In this document: piece after piece, positions 1-11,835 of the stretch
Layout: every line of letters begins with the position of its first letter
Numbering within the stretch: position 1 is the first letter of the stretch
Source of the DNA: Prochilodus magdalenae
Lineage: Eukaryota > Chordata > Actinopteri > Characiformes > Prochilodontidae
Assembly: GCA_024036415.1 (NCBI GenBank)
Contig: JAMWET010003419.1
Coordinates: forward strand, 791,001 to 855,000
Reading direction: 5' to 3'
Length of the DNA: 64,000 bases
Program-made: the position numbers and the translations under genes
Notes under the pieces: generated by a model
What the model was told of the DNA's origin: nothing
The model's input: only the letters and a program-made list of their open reading frames with translations
Database searches by the model: none

Positions 1-359
1 TCCTGTCAGACACAAGAAAGATGGGTATAGATTAGCGATCCAACAAGATACACATTCGTTTGCCAATATTTCATCAGTTTTGCACAATTATGAACTAAAA
101 TAGCATTCTCACAGGTTGCTATGATTGAAACGCTTTCTTTGCTGGATGACACAGTGTTCTCTTTCTGTTGTTAATGTGTTTGTTTCATATGTAGTGTATG
201 TGTGAATGTTTCATTTATCTGCCATATATTTCCTTGCTGTTTTTGACATTTTGCATGCTTATATGTTTGCAACTTTTTATACCAAAGGAAAAAAATGGGG
301 ACCTATTGCCAAGAATTTCTGCTGTCTTTAAGCAATAACAAAGACAGCTTGGGGTTGAG

Positions 360-1364
360 ATGATTAACTTAAACTCCTTTTTAAGGAGAAAAAAGGGAAA
401 AGTGAAGAGGCTTTAGAGTAGGAATCAGAAATCAAGGAAGCAGGGAAGTGACACCCTCTTTTAGTAATCGCCTTATCAAACATGAGGTCTCTTAACAATT
501 AGATGGATAAAGTGAAATTGCGTCTCAGTTATGATTAGAATTTTCGAGGCAGTAATCCCATTTGCTTTATTGAGACATGGTTAACCCAGAATGGCAAAGT
601 GGAAACTGCTGGGATAAATTATAATTAGAGCACACAGAAACAAGGTAAAATCATGGAAATCCATTGGTGGTGGACTTTGCATTCTGGTTGATCACATTTT
701 ATGAAACGTGGGTCCTTTTCATCTACGTCGTGAACTTAAACAGTTACTTATTATTTTGGTGTATTTTTACTGGCCCTCATAATAAGGAAGCAGTTTTGAA
801 AATATTGGATAGTTTTATTAATGTTTTTATATGAGCAGTTGGTCAACCAATGTTTACCTTTAATAAACTTTCTCTGGTAACATATCTCAAGACTTAATAT
901 GTTAAATAACCACATTATTGATCTCTGCTATAGCAAAATCGAGGATGCATATAAGGCGGTATGCACATATCCATTAAGTATCCAAAACAAAATGTTATTC
1001 CTTTATTGCCATAGTACAGACAATGTGACACAGACTGTACTACTTCATATATAAAGTTCTGTAAGGAATCTGTAATGAAAAAAGTAGCAGGTGAAAATGT
1101 GGACCAAAAAGGTCTAAACCTCTGAATGATTTCTGTCCAGTAGCTTTGACCTCTGTACTTGACTAAGTGTATCAAGAGGGTTGTTAGTAAGCATCTACCC
1201 TCATCCATAGCAGACCAATGGCATTGATTACAGTTCGCTTATACAGGGGGGCTAAAGATGGCACTTTAATTATGGTGAATATGGTCAACTGGCTTTTGCA
1301 ACAGATGAAAGCAGTTGTGCAAACTTTATTTATTGATTTTAGTTCAGCTTTTATATTCAAAGTA

Positions 1365-1403
<39 letters not shown>

Positions 1404-2230
1404 CTCTTCTGCACTGAGGTTTTGGTGTGAATGGGGGACTTGTGCTTAGGGTAAAGCACACATCATCTATGAACAGTCCGTGTTAAAGGAGAACTCTGAT
1501 CAAATTGTCTTAAATACATGGGCAACCCAAGGATGCGTTTTATCACCAAAATTACTTTCTTGGTACACTAATGAGATGGAGCACCAGAAGAGGAACTGTA
1601 TACAGATAACATAACTAACATTAGCTGGTCTGTTTTATAAGAACGATAAAGTGTATTTTCAGAACACTAATCCAAACTCAACAAAAGCTCCTTGTTGATT
1701 AATGTTGGATAAACAAATGTTAATTATCAGTCACAGATTCCTTTCCACCTCTTAGTCTGTTATCAGTCAGTGGAAACTGTGAGTTGTTATAAGTATTTAG
1801 GAGCATATACAGACCATCAGTTAAGTTTTATACATCATGCTGATTGTACATACAAGAAATCCAGTCAATGACCACACTCAATAAGGAAACTGAAGGGGTC
1901 TGGGTTTACGTCCGTTTGCTAGGGAGTGTTTAATATTTTTGTATGGTATCTGTATTTGGAAAATAAAAATAAACTGGCATGGATTATTAAGATGACTGGA
2001 AAAATAGTAAAATGTCAGCAAAAGTCACTGAAGGATCTTGGCCTTCAAGAGCACAGCTCTACTACCATGATGATTATTAATGACTTAAAATATCCTATGA
2101 ATTCTGAGTTTGAGCTGCTTCCGTCGAGGCAGAGTTACACTTTACCCCAGATTAAATATATCTCTAAGAGATTCTTTTTATTTCTAGTGCAGCCAAACCT
2201 ATCAACAAATTGGATAAATTGACATTAATA
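360..2230 (+). mobile_element. Degenerate non-LTR retrotransposon (endonuclease plus reverse transcriptase remnants)
   Basis: Translated fragments, interrupted by stops and frameshifts, follow the order of a Jockey/CR1/Rex1-like LINE. An endonuclease start (NMRSLNN, then FIETWL near 563-585) is followed by a GGGLC block near 668-685. The RT palm motif LFIDFSSAF is at 1326-1352, QGCVLSP near 1528-1548, and a C-terminal block at 1926-2222 reads KNKNKLAWIIKMTGKI and later FELLPS. The catalytic F/YADD box is lost and the EN-RT spacing is too short, so there are internal deletions. A CA microsatellite interrupts the RT region. The element is inactive and its exact clade is uncertain. Confidence 0.75.
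1366..1402. repeat. (CA)n microsatellite inside the LINE remnant
   Basis: About 18 perfect AC dinucleotides directly follow the LFIDFSSAF-coding part of the LINE and displace the expected downstream RT sequence. Confidence 0.97.
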
Positions 2231-3965
2231 TGCATTGTAGTATTGAGTGTTTTCCGTTCATATGTATTAGAATTCCTTTTTTAAACGGATAAAACCAAAG
2301 ACAAAGTTTCTGCTTTGGTTGTACAGTAAAGTTCTATTATATTTTAGAGGTAACATCTAGACTATCAGTTCTTTTAATTTCTTTATTTTATTTTTTATTT
2401 TTTCAAACATTGTGAAAGACAATCAACAATCTACAGTGTAGCAATAATTGACATCCAGTCTGGACAGACAGTCATAACAGAGGTCAGAATTTGAGACTGC
2501 ATCTTGTACAGTGTGTGTTGTAGTGTGCTGCATTAAATCCCATTAAACAGGTCAAATGATGCTCTTTATGTAAATGATTACGCTTTTTTTAATGCATTGG
2601 AATGACAATTTTTCAGATTTCCCGATTTGCTCGAAAAAGCATGCTGTGACATATTGTGATGTAATTTATAATGGTAACGACAAATACTGTCATGTTATCC
2701 AGCCCTGTCTCAACATACAAACTTAGTTCAGAATTTTTAGCTTACCAGAACCCAATTGTGATTTCATCAAGGAAAAGGCGTTACATGTCTACTTTTCATA
2801 TTATCTCTCTCTCTCTCTTTCTCTCCCTCTTAAGTATCACACTTGTTTGCCCCACATACAGTTCTCCAGCAACAAGCACTTGCTGTAATCATACTTTTTA
2901 GACAGTATAATGTGATAAAGAATGCCCATGGCTGCTTGGAAACTCTTGACTACTCCAAAGTAATCTATCTTTAGGCAGTAAAAATTATTATGTTTTGATA
3001 GTTATTAAGTGGTGATGTTAGGCAGGACAAAACAAGATTATACACGCTGAACTTCTATCAAATACAAACCATATTAAATTATCTTAAAACCAGCGACTGC
3101 GTGTGTGGAATTTTAATTTTTATTTTATTTTTTAGCTAAATCGCAGTTGCAAATCATCTACCCTCCAAAGAAAATGATTGGCTGCTTGTAGCTTTTTCGC
3201 TCGCTAGAATGAACACCGGGTAACCAGGCATGCAGTGTTGTATCCGGAAAGGGGTGGGGTTTAGAAACAGTGAATAACTGCTTAACTGTGCATGTTGATA
3301 GATCTTGCCATTCTTGTATATATTTTTTGGGTTAAATTACTTACCATTAAGGTAATGTCGAACACAACACGCAATGTCTCTCTTAAAAGTCTCTGAATTT
3401 TCTGATAGATATGATCTTTCTGAAAGCTGGACTCTACTGCTTGTGAAATGCTTGGTGGGCTGCAACTGAAATCAAGTCTGACAGATCAGTGCGTGTATGT
3501 TTGTGTGTGTGAGCGCATGAAGTGTTCTCCATCGGTCTGCCTCATGCATTATTCAGGAGGTGCCGGACCCTCAGCTTCATTCCATTCACAAATCTAAAGC
3601 GCTGCCACAGCAGAACGATGTAAGTGTGTGTGTGTGTGCACTCCTGGCTTCTGTCAGCCTGCATGATGAGTGAATGTGTGTGTTGACTGGAAGGAACATG
3701 TCACTAAGAGGTGCAACACTGTATGTGTATTAGAGTGAGTGTAAATTGCTTTGGTAAGTGCTCTTAGTCAGCCTGCAGGGATGGAATTCGCTCAACATAT
3801 TCTGTTATGAAATTCTCAAAAGGACTCTAGCAAACACATACTAATCCATCTTAACTAGCTCTCTCTCTTTCACTCTATCTTTCATTTCTTCCCCTCTTCT
3901 CTCTGATCTCTCTTTGCCCTGTTTTTCACCTTTCCTTTCACAATTTCTGGCCAGACCCACCACCA

Positions 3966-4013
<48 letters not shown>

Positions 4014-6834
4014 AACACACATATGGTTGGCAGGCTAAAGCATTACATCACACAACTACAATTTAGTCCGGTCCAGAGAGCAGATAGTCCTAAATGTTCC
4101 TGGACCAGGCCACCTGTCCCTTCAAAAACAGGCATACACTTACACTCTTAATACACTTATACACTTAATAAAAGTCATCTGTAATAGTGCCGGGTGAGAT
4201 ATTCTGTGTATGTGGATCAATATTCTAATAGGGGTGTAGTTTTGATTTGATCGCTTGATACCTCATGGTTTGCCACAGTGCAATGCGATTCAACACCGGG
4301 GTCTGCAATGACATGATAAAATTCCACACAACCAAAACGTCTCCAAACCCATGGGTTGCTACCACCAGTTTTCTTAGGAACTCTAGCCTACTCTGAGAAA
4401 TAAGCGTAGAGTAACAGAGTGGTTTCTAACACATTTTATCACATCTGATGTGACATGCATCTGCCTATAGCATAGGAGCGTGCAGATAGGAAGAAATCAG
4501 ACAGCACTGAAGCAGGGTGGGAATTAAACACGCATGTATCAATGCTTATGCATCAACTCACTGATAGCAGATAATTTTGTATTTGCAAATCAATGGACAG
4601 TTTTAACCCTAATGCCATTATGTTTGTTTTTAAAAAGTGTCTCGTCAAATTACAATGTCTTTTTAACTCGGACTCTGAACCCAGTTCAAAGAGAGAACCA
4701 TCTGTATACAGCTAAACCACTCCCATGACCACAAAGGGAACAGGCAAAGCAGGAATCAGATACATTGCATTAGAAAGCAGCAAAGTGATGATCCAGGCGG
4801 CAGGGTTTTGTGTTTCTAAGGTGATTAAGTGATCTCTGCATCTCTGGAGATGACATATCATAGAGTTTTGACTTCAGCTGTCAGAGTGTGATGACCAGTT
4901 TCATATACTCAACACAAGTCTCCCTAAAGCAGACTAGACTAGTTTGCTCAAAGAGTGGGAGCTGCTGGATATAAGGCTTTAATAACACTGCACTACAAGC
5001 AATACTAATTATTTTTCTATTTTCACCATCATTTTTATATTCAACCTCTCATTAGTATGCTACATCTATTTTCCTCTTTTTCTTTGACAGGGAATAAGGT
5101 CAACATGATACAGTTAAACACAAGCGCACAGACATCAAGCTTAATCGTTCTCCACAAAGTCAAGTGCTGACCTGGTTAGCCACGAATTACAAAAAAGAAT
5201 CACTTCTGCACATCTAAATGAGATTTTCCCACTGGTGCATCAAATAACTCTTCAATGCATAACTCTTCAAATCACCCCATATCCATCAGTGAAGATACTG
5301 CATATCTGCTTTACATCATAGGAGCAGAGCAGGTCATTGCTTGACATATAAATCTCCTCCTGGATAACCTAAAAGAGTTAAAAGACCTTCCTCCAAGCCC
5401 TTTTCACATAGTTACCAATCGTATGGACTCCACAGTCATTGATTAATGAAGTCACTGTTTCACTACTGTTTAAAGCAACAATTAAATGGGGAATTTAACT
5501 TTTACTATTATCTGCGACCAAACATCATACACTGCAAAATCTTTTGCTCATTTCAGTTTCTGCACTTTGAGCATTGCTTAGGCGTGGGTAAGGAAAAACT
5601 GGGGCATTAACCCACATACGCAATAAATAAACTTCTTACAAGGTGCGGAGGCGATGTGGGAAATCACAAGGCTGAAAAGCAATCGAGATTAAATTAGAAG
5701 TGTGGGTGACAACGGCACAAGAACAGGAAACCCAGGTAAAACTGCATAACGCATAACTCCTTAAGCAAGCCTACAGTCGTATGTAAATGTTTGAAAGCCA
5801 GTTGTTTTGCTGATTGTCTAAGTAAATACATGTTAACACAATCTCCACACATACCTTAAATATGGCCCTATTTTTAGTGACCAATTTCTATTTATTTACT
5901 GGTGTTTGATATACTAGTCCAGTATATTACATTTAGCAAAAAAACTGTAATCATAATGTCCAGAAGTGGGTTTTGTTGTTACTTACTTATTTCTTTATCA
6001 ACAAAACAAGTCATCTTGCATGTAGTCATTCTTACGAAAAATCAAAGTGCTTTGTTTTAATACCCCACAAAAGAGACATCCTTCCAATCAAACCAAATCC
6101 AACCCTGCAGCTGCATAAGTCCAGAATTAAAATCCTTATAGACATCAAGCAGCATATTAGTCACATCAAAATTCACCAAATTTCTAATTTAATGAAGAAT
6201 CTGCTCACCAAATCTGGCTCAGTCCAATGAAATGTTTAAAGCAGAAGCCTTCTTACTAGTCCCTGCGCATTATAAGCATCTTCTATTTCGTGTGTCCAAG
6301 CGAGTATGTCCATCCTCATCCTCCTGCCACCTCCCTGGCTTAAAAAATAGCCCAAGGCCAGCTGGGAACTCAGAACACGGCTAAAGTAAGCTATCGTGCA
6401 AGAGGGGGTGGAGCCAGTCTGGGGCAGAGGCCGGATTAAGTCATTTAGCCTGTGCTTGATTGGTGGAAACCCATGAGGCTCGACCTATAAGATGCTCCAC
6501 CTGGGGATTTGACCTAATCGGCTCTAAGAGCGCATCCACACAAAACAGCATCCTGAAACTGAACAAGCAATGATTTTCTGCCTTTCTATCTCTCTGTTTT
6601 TTTGGAAATGATTATCCCTGAGATTATCTCATTTCTTTGGCACAGCGATCCATGACCAGTGTTTGAACACAGATAATCCTACCCATGGTGGCTGGAGTTT
6701 TACATTGACTCAAAATGCTAAAATGCTACTCACAGGCACTCTTCATCCATACCTAGCTGGTTCACCTAGCTGACGCACAGTCAGAGACGATAGCTCATCT
6801 GCAGCTGCAAAGTTTGTGTTGGTCATTCTCTAAT
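2231..6834. other. Intron stretch, no gene seen
   Basis: AT-rich, stop-dense intron. It contains a CT-rich run at 2803-2830, a CT/CA compound microsatellite at 3969-4020 and a short block at 4240-4330 (gcgattcaac, caatgacatgataaaa) resembling part of a decayed dispersed fish repeat. The short open frames here look like chance. Confidence 0.6.
3969..4020. repeat. Compound (CT)n(CA)n microsatellite
   Basis: About 16 CT dinucleotides (3969-4000) are followed by CA dinucleotides with one interruption. Confidence 0.97.
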
Positions 6835-7420
6835 CCTTATTCAGGGGTTGTAGGACGGTGCCCAGAGGACACTGCCCACAAGACGCTGCCCACAGTACAA
6901 TGTTGGCTGAATATTTTTTATTTGTGGACTACTATTAGTCCCGTAGTGACAATGAGGTGTTTAAAACTGCAGCAGCACTTGCACCCACTCCAGCACAACA
7001 CATACTATCACAGAACCACCACATCAGTGTCAATGCAGTGCTGAGAATGATCCGCCAGCTAGATAATCACCACTCTGTGGTGGTCCCGTGAGGTTCCTGA
7101 CCACTGAAGAACAGGATAAAAGGTGCCTAACAAGTATACAGAGATAGAGATGTGCTACAGTTTGCATCTGTAGAACTACATAGTGAACATACATGCACTG
7201 CAAAAAGTGTTTCATTAGTGCTAAAAATACTCTTGATTTGTTACAAGCAAAAGTAATTAGGAATATTCAACCTAAGAATAGGACTCTGAACAAACTTCTC
7301 TTTTAATCAAACTTATTTAATTGTTTGCAATAAAGTAGATTTTTTAGGTTGCCCCTTTTACAGTGTGATAGGTGAAGCTGATAAAATGGACAATAAGTGT
7401 AGAGGCAAGAAGAGTACTTA
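6835..7420 (-). mobile_element. Palindromic repeat element, copy 1, interrupted by a nested MITE
   Basis: The sequence matches the copies at 47779-48345 and 59884-60455. The block with tcagtgt..gcagtgctgagaatgatccgcc (6985-7050) corresponds to an arm and is followed by ctgtggtggtc, cctgacca and gaacagg. The loop portion at 6855-6950 (gctgcccaca, gttggctg) is the reverse complement of the loop in the 59.9-kb copy, so this copy is in opposite orientation. The far arm is missing. The terminal segment resumes after the insertion at 7196-7365, with aagctgataaaatggac. No coding capacity, so a non-autonomous element. Confidence 0.7.
7196..7365. mobile_element. 170-bp MITE nested in the palindromic element
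   Basis: It begins cactgcaaaaagtg and ends ccccttttacagtg, giving imperfect terminal inverted repeats (CACTGyAAAAr). Removing it joins acatg to atagg, which matches the uninterrupted atatggtagg of the 47.8-kb copy; a TG dinucleotide flanks both sides. CACTG ends recall CACTA/EnSpm-type termini, but the apparent 2-bp duplication is not typical of that group, so the superfamily is left open. Confidence 0.6.
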
Positions 7421-7613
7421 ATGAAGCTACTGGTTGGTATAAATTACATTACCCTTTTCTACTACTTAATGTGTATGTATTTTTAACGTGAGCCCTTTAC
7501 CAAGAACCTTGTTTGGAAATAAGACTAAGAAGGCTGAGAGCATAGATGGCTCTGGCGCTGCTAATTTACTAACTAAGCAAAGCACAAAAATGTATTTCTC
7601 TAATTACATGTTG

Positions 7614-7707
7614 CACATCGTCCACTAAGCAGAAAACAGGAGATGATGAGTCTTTAAAAGCACATCGTCCACTAAGCAGAAAACAGGAGATGATGAGTCT
7701 TTAAAAG
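7614..7707. repeat. Exact 47-bp tandem duplication
   Basis: Two perfect head-to-tail copies, 7614-7660 and 7661-7707, each starting cacatcgtccactaagcaga and ending ttaaaag. The absence of any mismatch suggests a recent event. Confidence 0.97.
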
Positions 7708-10700
7708 CAGCCAAAGTTGTACTGATTAGCTTGATGTTAGCTGATCTAAAGAGCATTCATGGTTTACAAGTTCACAGAATAAATATTTACTATTTATAAA
7801 CTGCTATGTCATATCAAAGCTCTTTTCAGTCCAAATCATCAACAGTGATTCAACCTGAGATAAACATACAGTGTCACACACCAGTAAGCCATTGCTAATA
7901 AAGTATACCATTATACAACCAAGCACCATATACCCGCTTACACAGCTGTACCACAAACAGTGCACCACGGATAAATGACAAAATGATGGATCTTTTCTTA
8001 ATAGAAAGAAAAAGAAAACTGTATCAGCAGAACGTTGCTTGAGACAAACAGGGCTTTGCTACACGTGACTAATAAACCATCCCAAGCCTGGAAATATGGC
8101 ACTACCGGAAGTTCGAAGGCCTAGCCAATTAATGTAACCCTTTTAAAACGTTTGCCGCTTCCAAAGGCAGGAAGCTAATAACATATAGTAAACAAGCAGT
8201 AGGGAATAGGTGAATGACAGGTGGGTGCATGAGGAGCAATAACTACAGGTGTTGCTGTAATCTCACCTCTCCTCATAGACTTCAAAATTCTGATTCATTT
8301 AGAACATGAACTCCTCTAGCAGCACTGTAACCAAAAGGGTTAGAAAGGCTGATCTAAAAGATCTCAGATTTCTGAGAGCTGCTGAAGAACATCAGCTTAG
8401 TGTTGATCTAAACTGGCATTCGTCTTGTTTCATTTAAACCACATACTGCGTACCATATTCACCATGCTAGGTCTATATATTTAAAATCATTTGTAGTGTG
8501 CTATGTAGTATTTTGCTATTTATAACTAGAACACTGTTAATGTTTTTTTTTCATGCAAGACAATACATGCTATCAAATACAGAATACTGAGAATATTTTG
8601 AACATTTTCAAAATTAGCATACATTTAATCCATACCAAATCTGTGTTTGAAAGCATGAAATGAGATTCTATTATGATTTTAATTAATTAAAGTAAATGTG
8701 TGTCTTATTTTCCAGAAACATTTTGATTTTGTCATTTCTTGATGCTGAAACAAAAACACAGACCTAAACCAGCCAATGCAGAATGTATATGTATTTAATT
8801 AAGGAACTCATTATGACATTAAGTTTTATGTAATTCCTTTGGGTAGCATGACAAAATGAAAAGAATGACTATAAACGTCTGAGGGTTATGAAATATACCT
8901 AGAATGTAAAAAACCCAGTAAAACTGCTTGTTACCATATAAATTTATTTTTCAGGTTTTTAAGAATGACACATAATCTTATACAATAGACAGGATACAAA
9001 CAGGGGCTGTCTGAGAAAAGAATTTTGATATGTTTTAACCAGAATGACCTCACTTCTGATAACCCTACCCACAAGTCCCTTCATATGTTTAAGATCAGTC
9101 AGCCAGGCATATGCATCTGTCAGGTTATTCAAAACCAAATTCGTAATTTTCCTTTTCAGCGGAAACATACACACATGCTCATATGCATGCACAAGCCAAA
9201 AAGGAGCTGGGCATCTGGTAACGGCAGGAACCCAAAAACCCTGCGTGCTAAGGAACATTCCAGAACAGGAGGACACAGGAAGCGGCTCAGCGCTCTGCGC
9301 CACAGTTGTGCGCACGTCATCAAGGCCCCCCTGGAGCCGACGTACGGAGATATTATGTTCCTGCCATGTTTATCCTTCACACTTTGAAACAGTGGCACCC
9401 AGGCTGACCGGACCCGCTCTCCCCAGAGCTCAGGGAGGCGGTAAAGTAGGCCACAGCCCAACAGGACACTTTCAGAGATCAGCACAGGCTGCCCAGGCAG
9501 TTTACTGCAAGTCCGTAGTACAGGGTTTGTATTTGCCCCTGAACAATTCTACTGATTGGGTCCTCCCACATCAAGCCAATAATACAGACATTTGTTTATC
9601 ATTACACCCATAAAGTCGGATTTTCTCCTGTTCTAATCAGATAGACTGAAGCACTGGGAGTGGTGGGGTGGAAAAGTAATCCTGTTTTTATAGGATAATA
9701 CTATTTTCAATGCTCGCACCTAGATATGTGATTAAAAAAAATAAAAAGATATTGCAGAGGCAGAAATAAAAATTATATTTTGATTGTAGACCCCCAATTT
9801 AAATTTTTTTTTTGTCTTTTAAATGTTATGTTTAATCATGACCAGGGACATTAATTAGCAAACATTAAATTGATTCATAATTTAACTGTATAATTTGATG
9901 ATTCAGAGAGGTTTGGAGTGAAAAATCACAGGGTAGAGAAGCTTTTTTAGAGAACAACTTTACATAGCATTAAAGTTAGATAAGAAATGTAATGTCTACA
10001 GCACAAAAACAAGTTTTAATTACTATAGTTTTATTTATAGTTTGATTTACTATTCAAACTTTGAATAGTAGTAGTAGCCACTTTTTTTCACCATTGCATG
10101 AATTAAAATATAAATATTTTTGTCTAGGACATTTTTACTATCCCAACAGACGTATCAACAAAAGCACAATATGACAAATATATCAACAATAAAAAAGTAT
10201 CCTAGCCAAGATGTTTGCTGAATTCACAGAGAGCACCTCACTCCACACTGGTCACAATTTTATTGCTTTAAATTGAGGTTTGTAAATACAGTGGATAAAG
10301 GCACGCACTCTGAGAGCATGAAAGAAAAAGACGCGTGTGAGAGTAAGCAAATGCTCGCTCGCGTGTGACTCATATTGAGAAACTTTACAGTGGAGAAATA
10401 AGGCGTTAAATTGAGTATTATTAGCCTTAAGCATTCGGCACTAGCCACTAAAGAAAAGGTAAAAGCATCATTAAAAACATCAATGTTCTCTACAAATTAT
10501 TCAGTATTCTTTTAACTTATTCGGCCCAACACCGAAAGTGTTTTTTCGCCATATTCGACCAAATAATTTTGGTCGTTGAACATCTGGTGGATCCCCACTA
10601 TATACTAGATAATATGAATACTATAATGCTAGTAATAGACGGGAGTGCTACAATATGCTCTTAGTGCATTCATTTCTTGTTAACAAAAGTCTAGGAAAAA

Positions 10701-11624
10701 TATAGTCTTCCATTTTAGTACTGAATCTCTTAAGCCCCGCCTAGTTAATGGGCCCCTGAAGGTTTCCCCCCCCCCCATTTTGGGCAGACCATGTGGTTCC
10801 CCATGTACCACAACTTTACTTAAATTCAACATATTGTACTGTACCTTTGATAGTCTCGCAGACACAAAGTCACAGACCACACAAAATCGCAAACACATGT
10901 ACACATACAACCACAAATACTACTGCAGAAAATTCCAAACGTAGAAAAAAAACAAAACATCCTACACTGCACTGTCAGACAGGCCGTGTAATGCTTTCAG
11001 GTGAAGAGGCTAAGATTACAGTGGCCCCCCACAGTGCTGGAGGAAACTTCACCATCCGTACAAAGCAATCAACACCAGAGGGGCTGCAATTAACATACAG
11101 CCTGAACTGATCTGTGACAGAACTCGGCCACATCACAGAACAGCTTTCCCCACAAAACCTATTAAAGACAGAAACTACCCCCAGACATATGCTTGTTTTT
11201 ATACTGTGCCAGGACATGTGCTTCCACATATATTCCACTGGTACTATACATACGGTACTGTGCAAGAGTCAATTACACTCATCACAGATGCACACAGAAG
11301 GAAGTGTGGGATTTCTATTAGAAAGGAAGAAAAAAGTTACCAGGAACAATAAACGATAAATAACCGTACCTTACCCAGAAAGAAGCCTAGTATACAAGCT
11401 TACCTGGTATAAATTAATATATCTTTAAAATCAGATAATTTAATCCATCTGATTTACATGATGTGCATTGGGAGCTAGCTAGCTGGATCAAGTAGTGCTA
11501 CAGTGGAGAACAGCAGGTTTTGTTCCACGTCAGAAGGGCTGTTTTCACACTGTACAAAAACACTACATACATATGAGACCATCACTTACAGACAGAAGTT
11601 TAACACTTACAAAATACACACATA
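7708..11624. other. Intron stretch, no gene seen
   Basis: AT-rich intron with a more GC-rich island around 9180-9500. There, frames on both strands stay open for 109-189 codons (for example plus strand 9044-9613), with no recognisable domain. A C-rich run lies at 10768-10781. No gene is called. Confidence 0.55.
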
Positions 11625-11835
11625 CTAGGGGGCAGTTAGCAGACTTGCCCGAAGCAGTAGGCAGCCCTATCCATAGCGCCTGGGAATCAGCTAGGGGTTA
11701 GGGGCCTTGCTCAAGGGTCAGGACCATTTCAGTTGTGTCCTGTCAGTTCAGGGGCTAGAACTGGCAACACTCCAGTCACAAGGCTGGTTTCCTAACGTCC
11801 AGCCCATAACTAGCCCTTTACCTACCTTAAAATGT
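11625..11835 (+). repeat. Dispersed fish repeat relic (gggccttgctcaaggg type)
   Basis: The phrase ggggttaggggccttgctcaaggg, followed by a segment that resembles ..gggctagaactggcaac..., matches from memory a motif string scattered in many teleost genomes. It is degraded, its boundaries are approximate and its class is not determined. Confidence 0.4.

Noticed and set aside
1184..1459. Minus-strand frame with VCVCVC repeats
   Set aside because: Translation of the CA microsatellite in the LINE remnant, on the wrong strand for the element.
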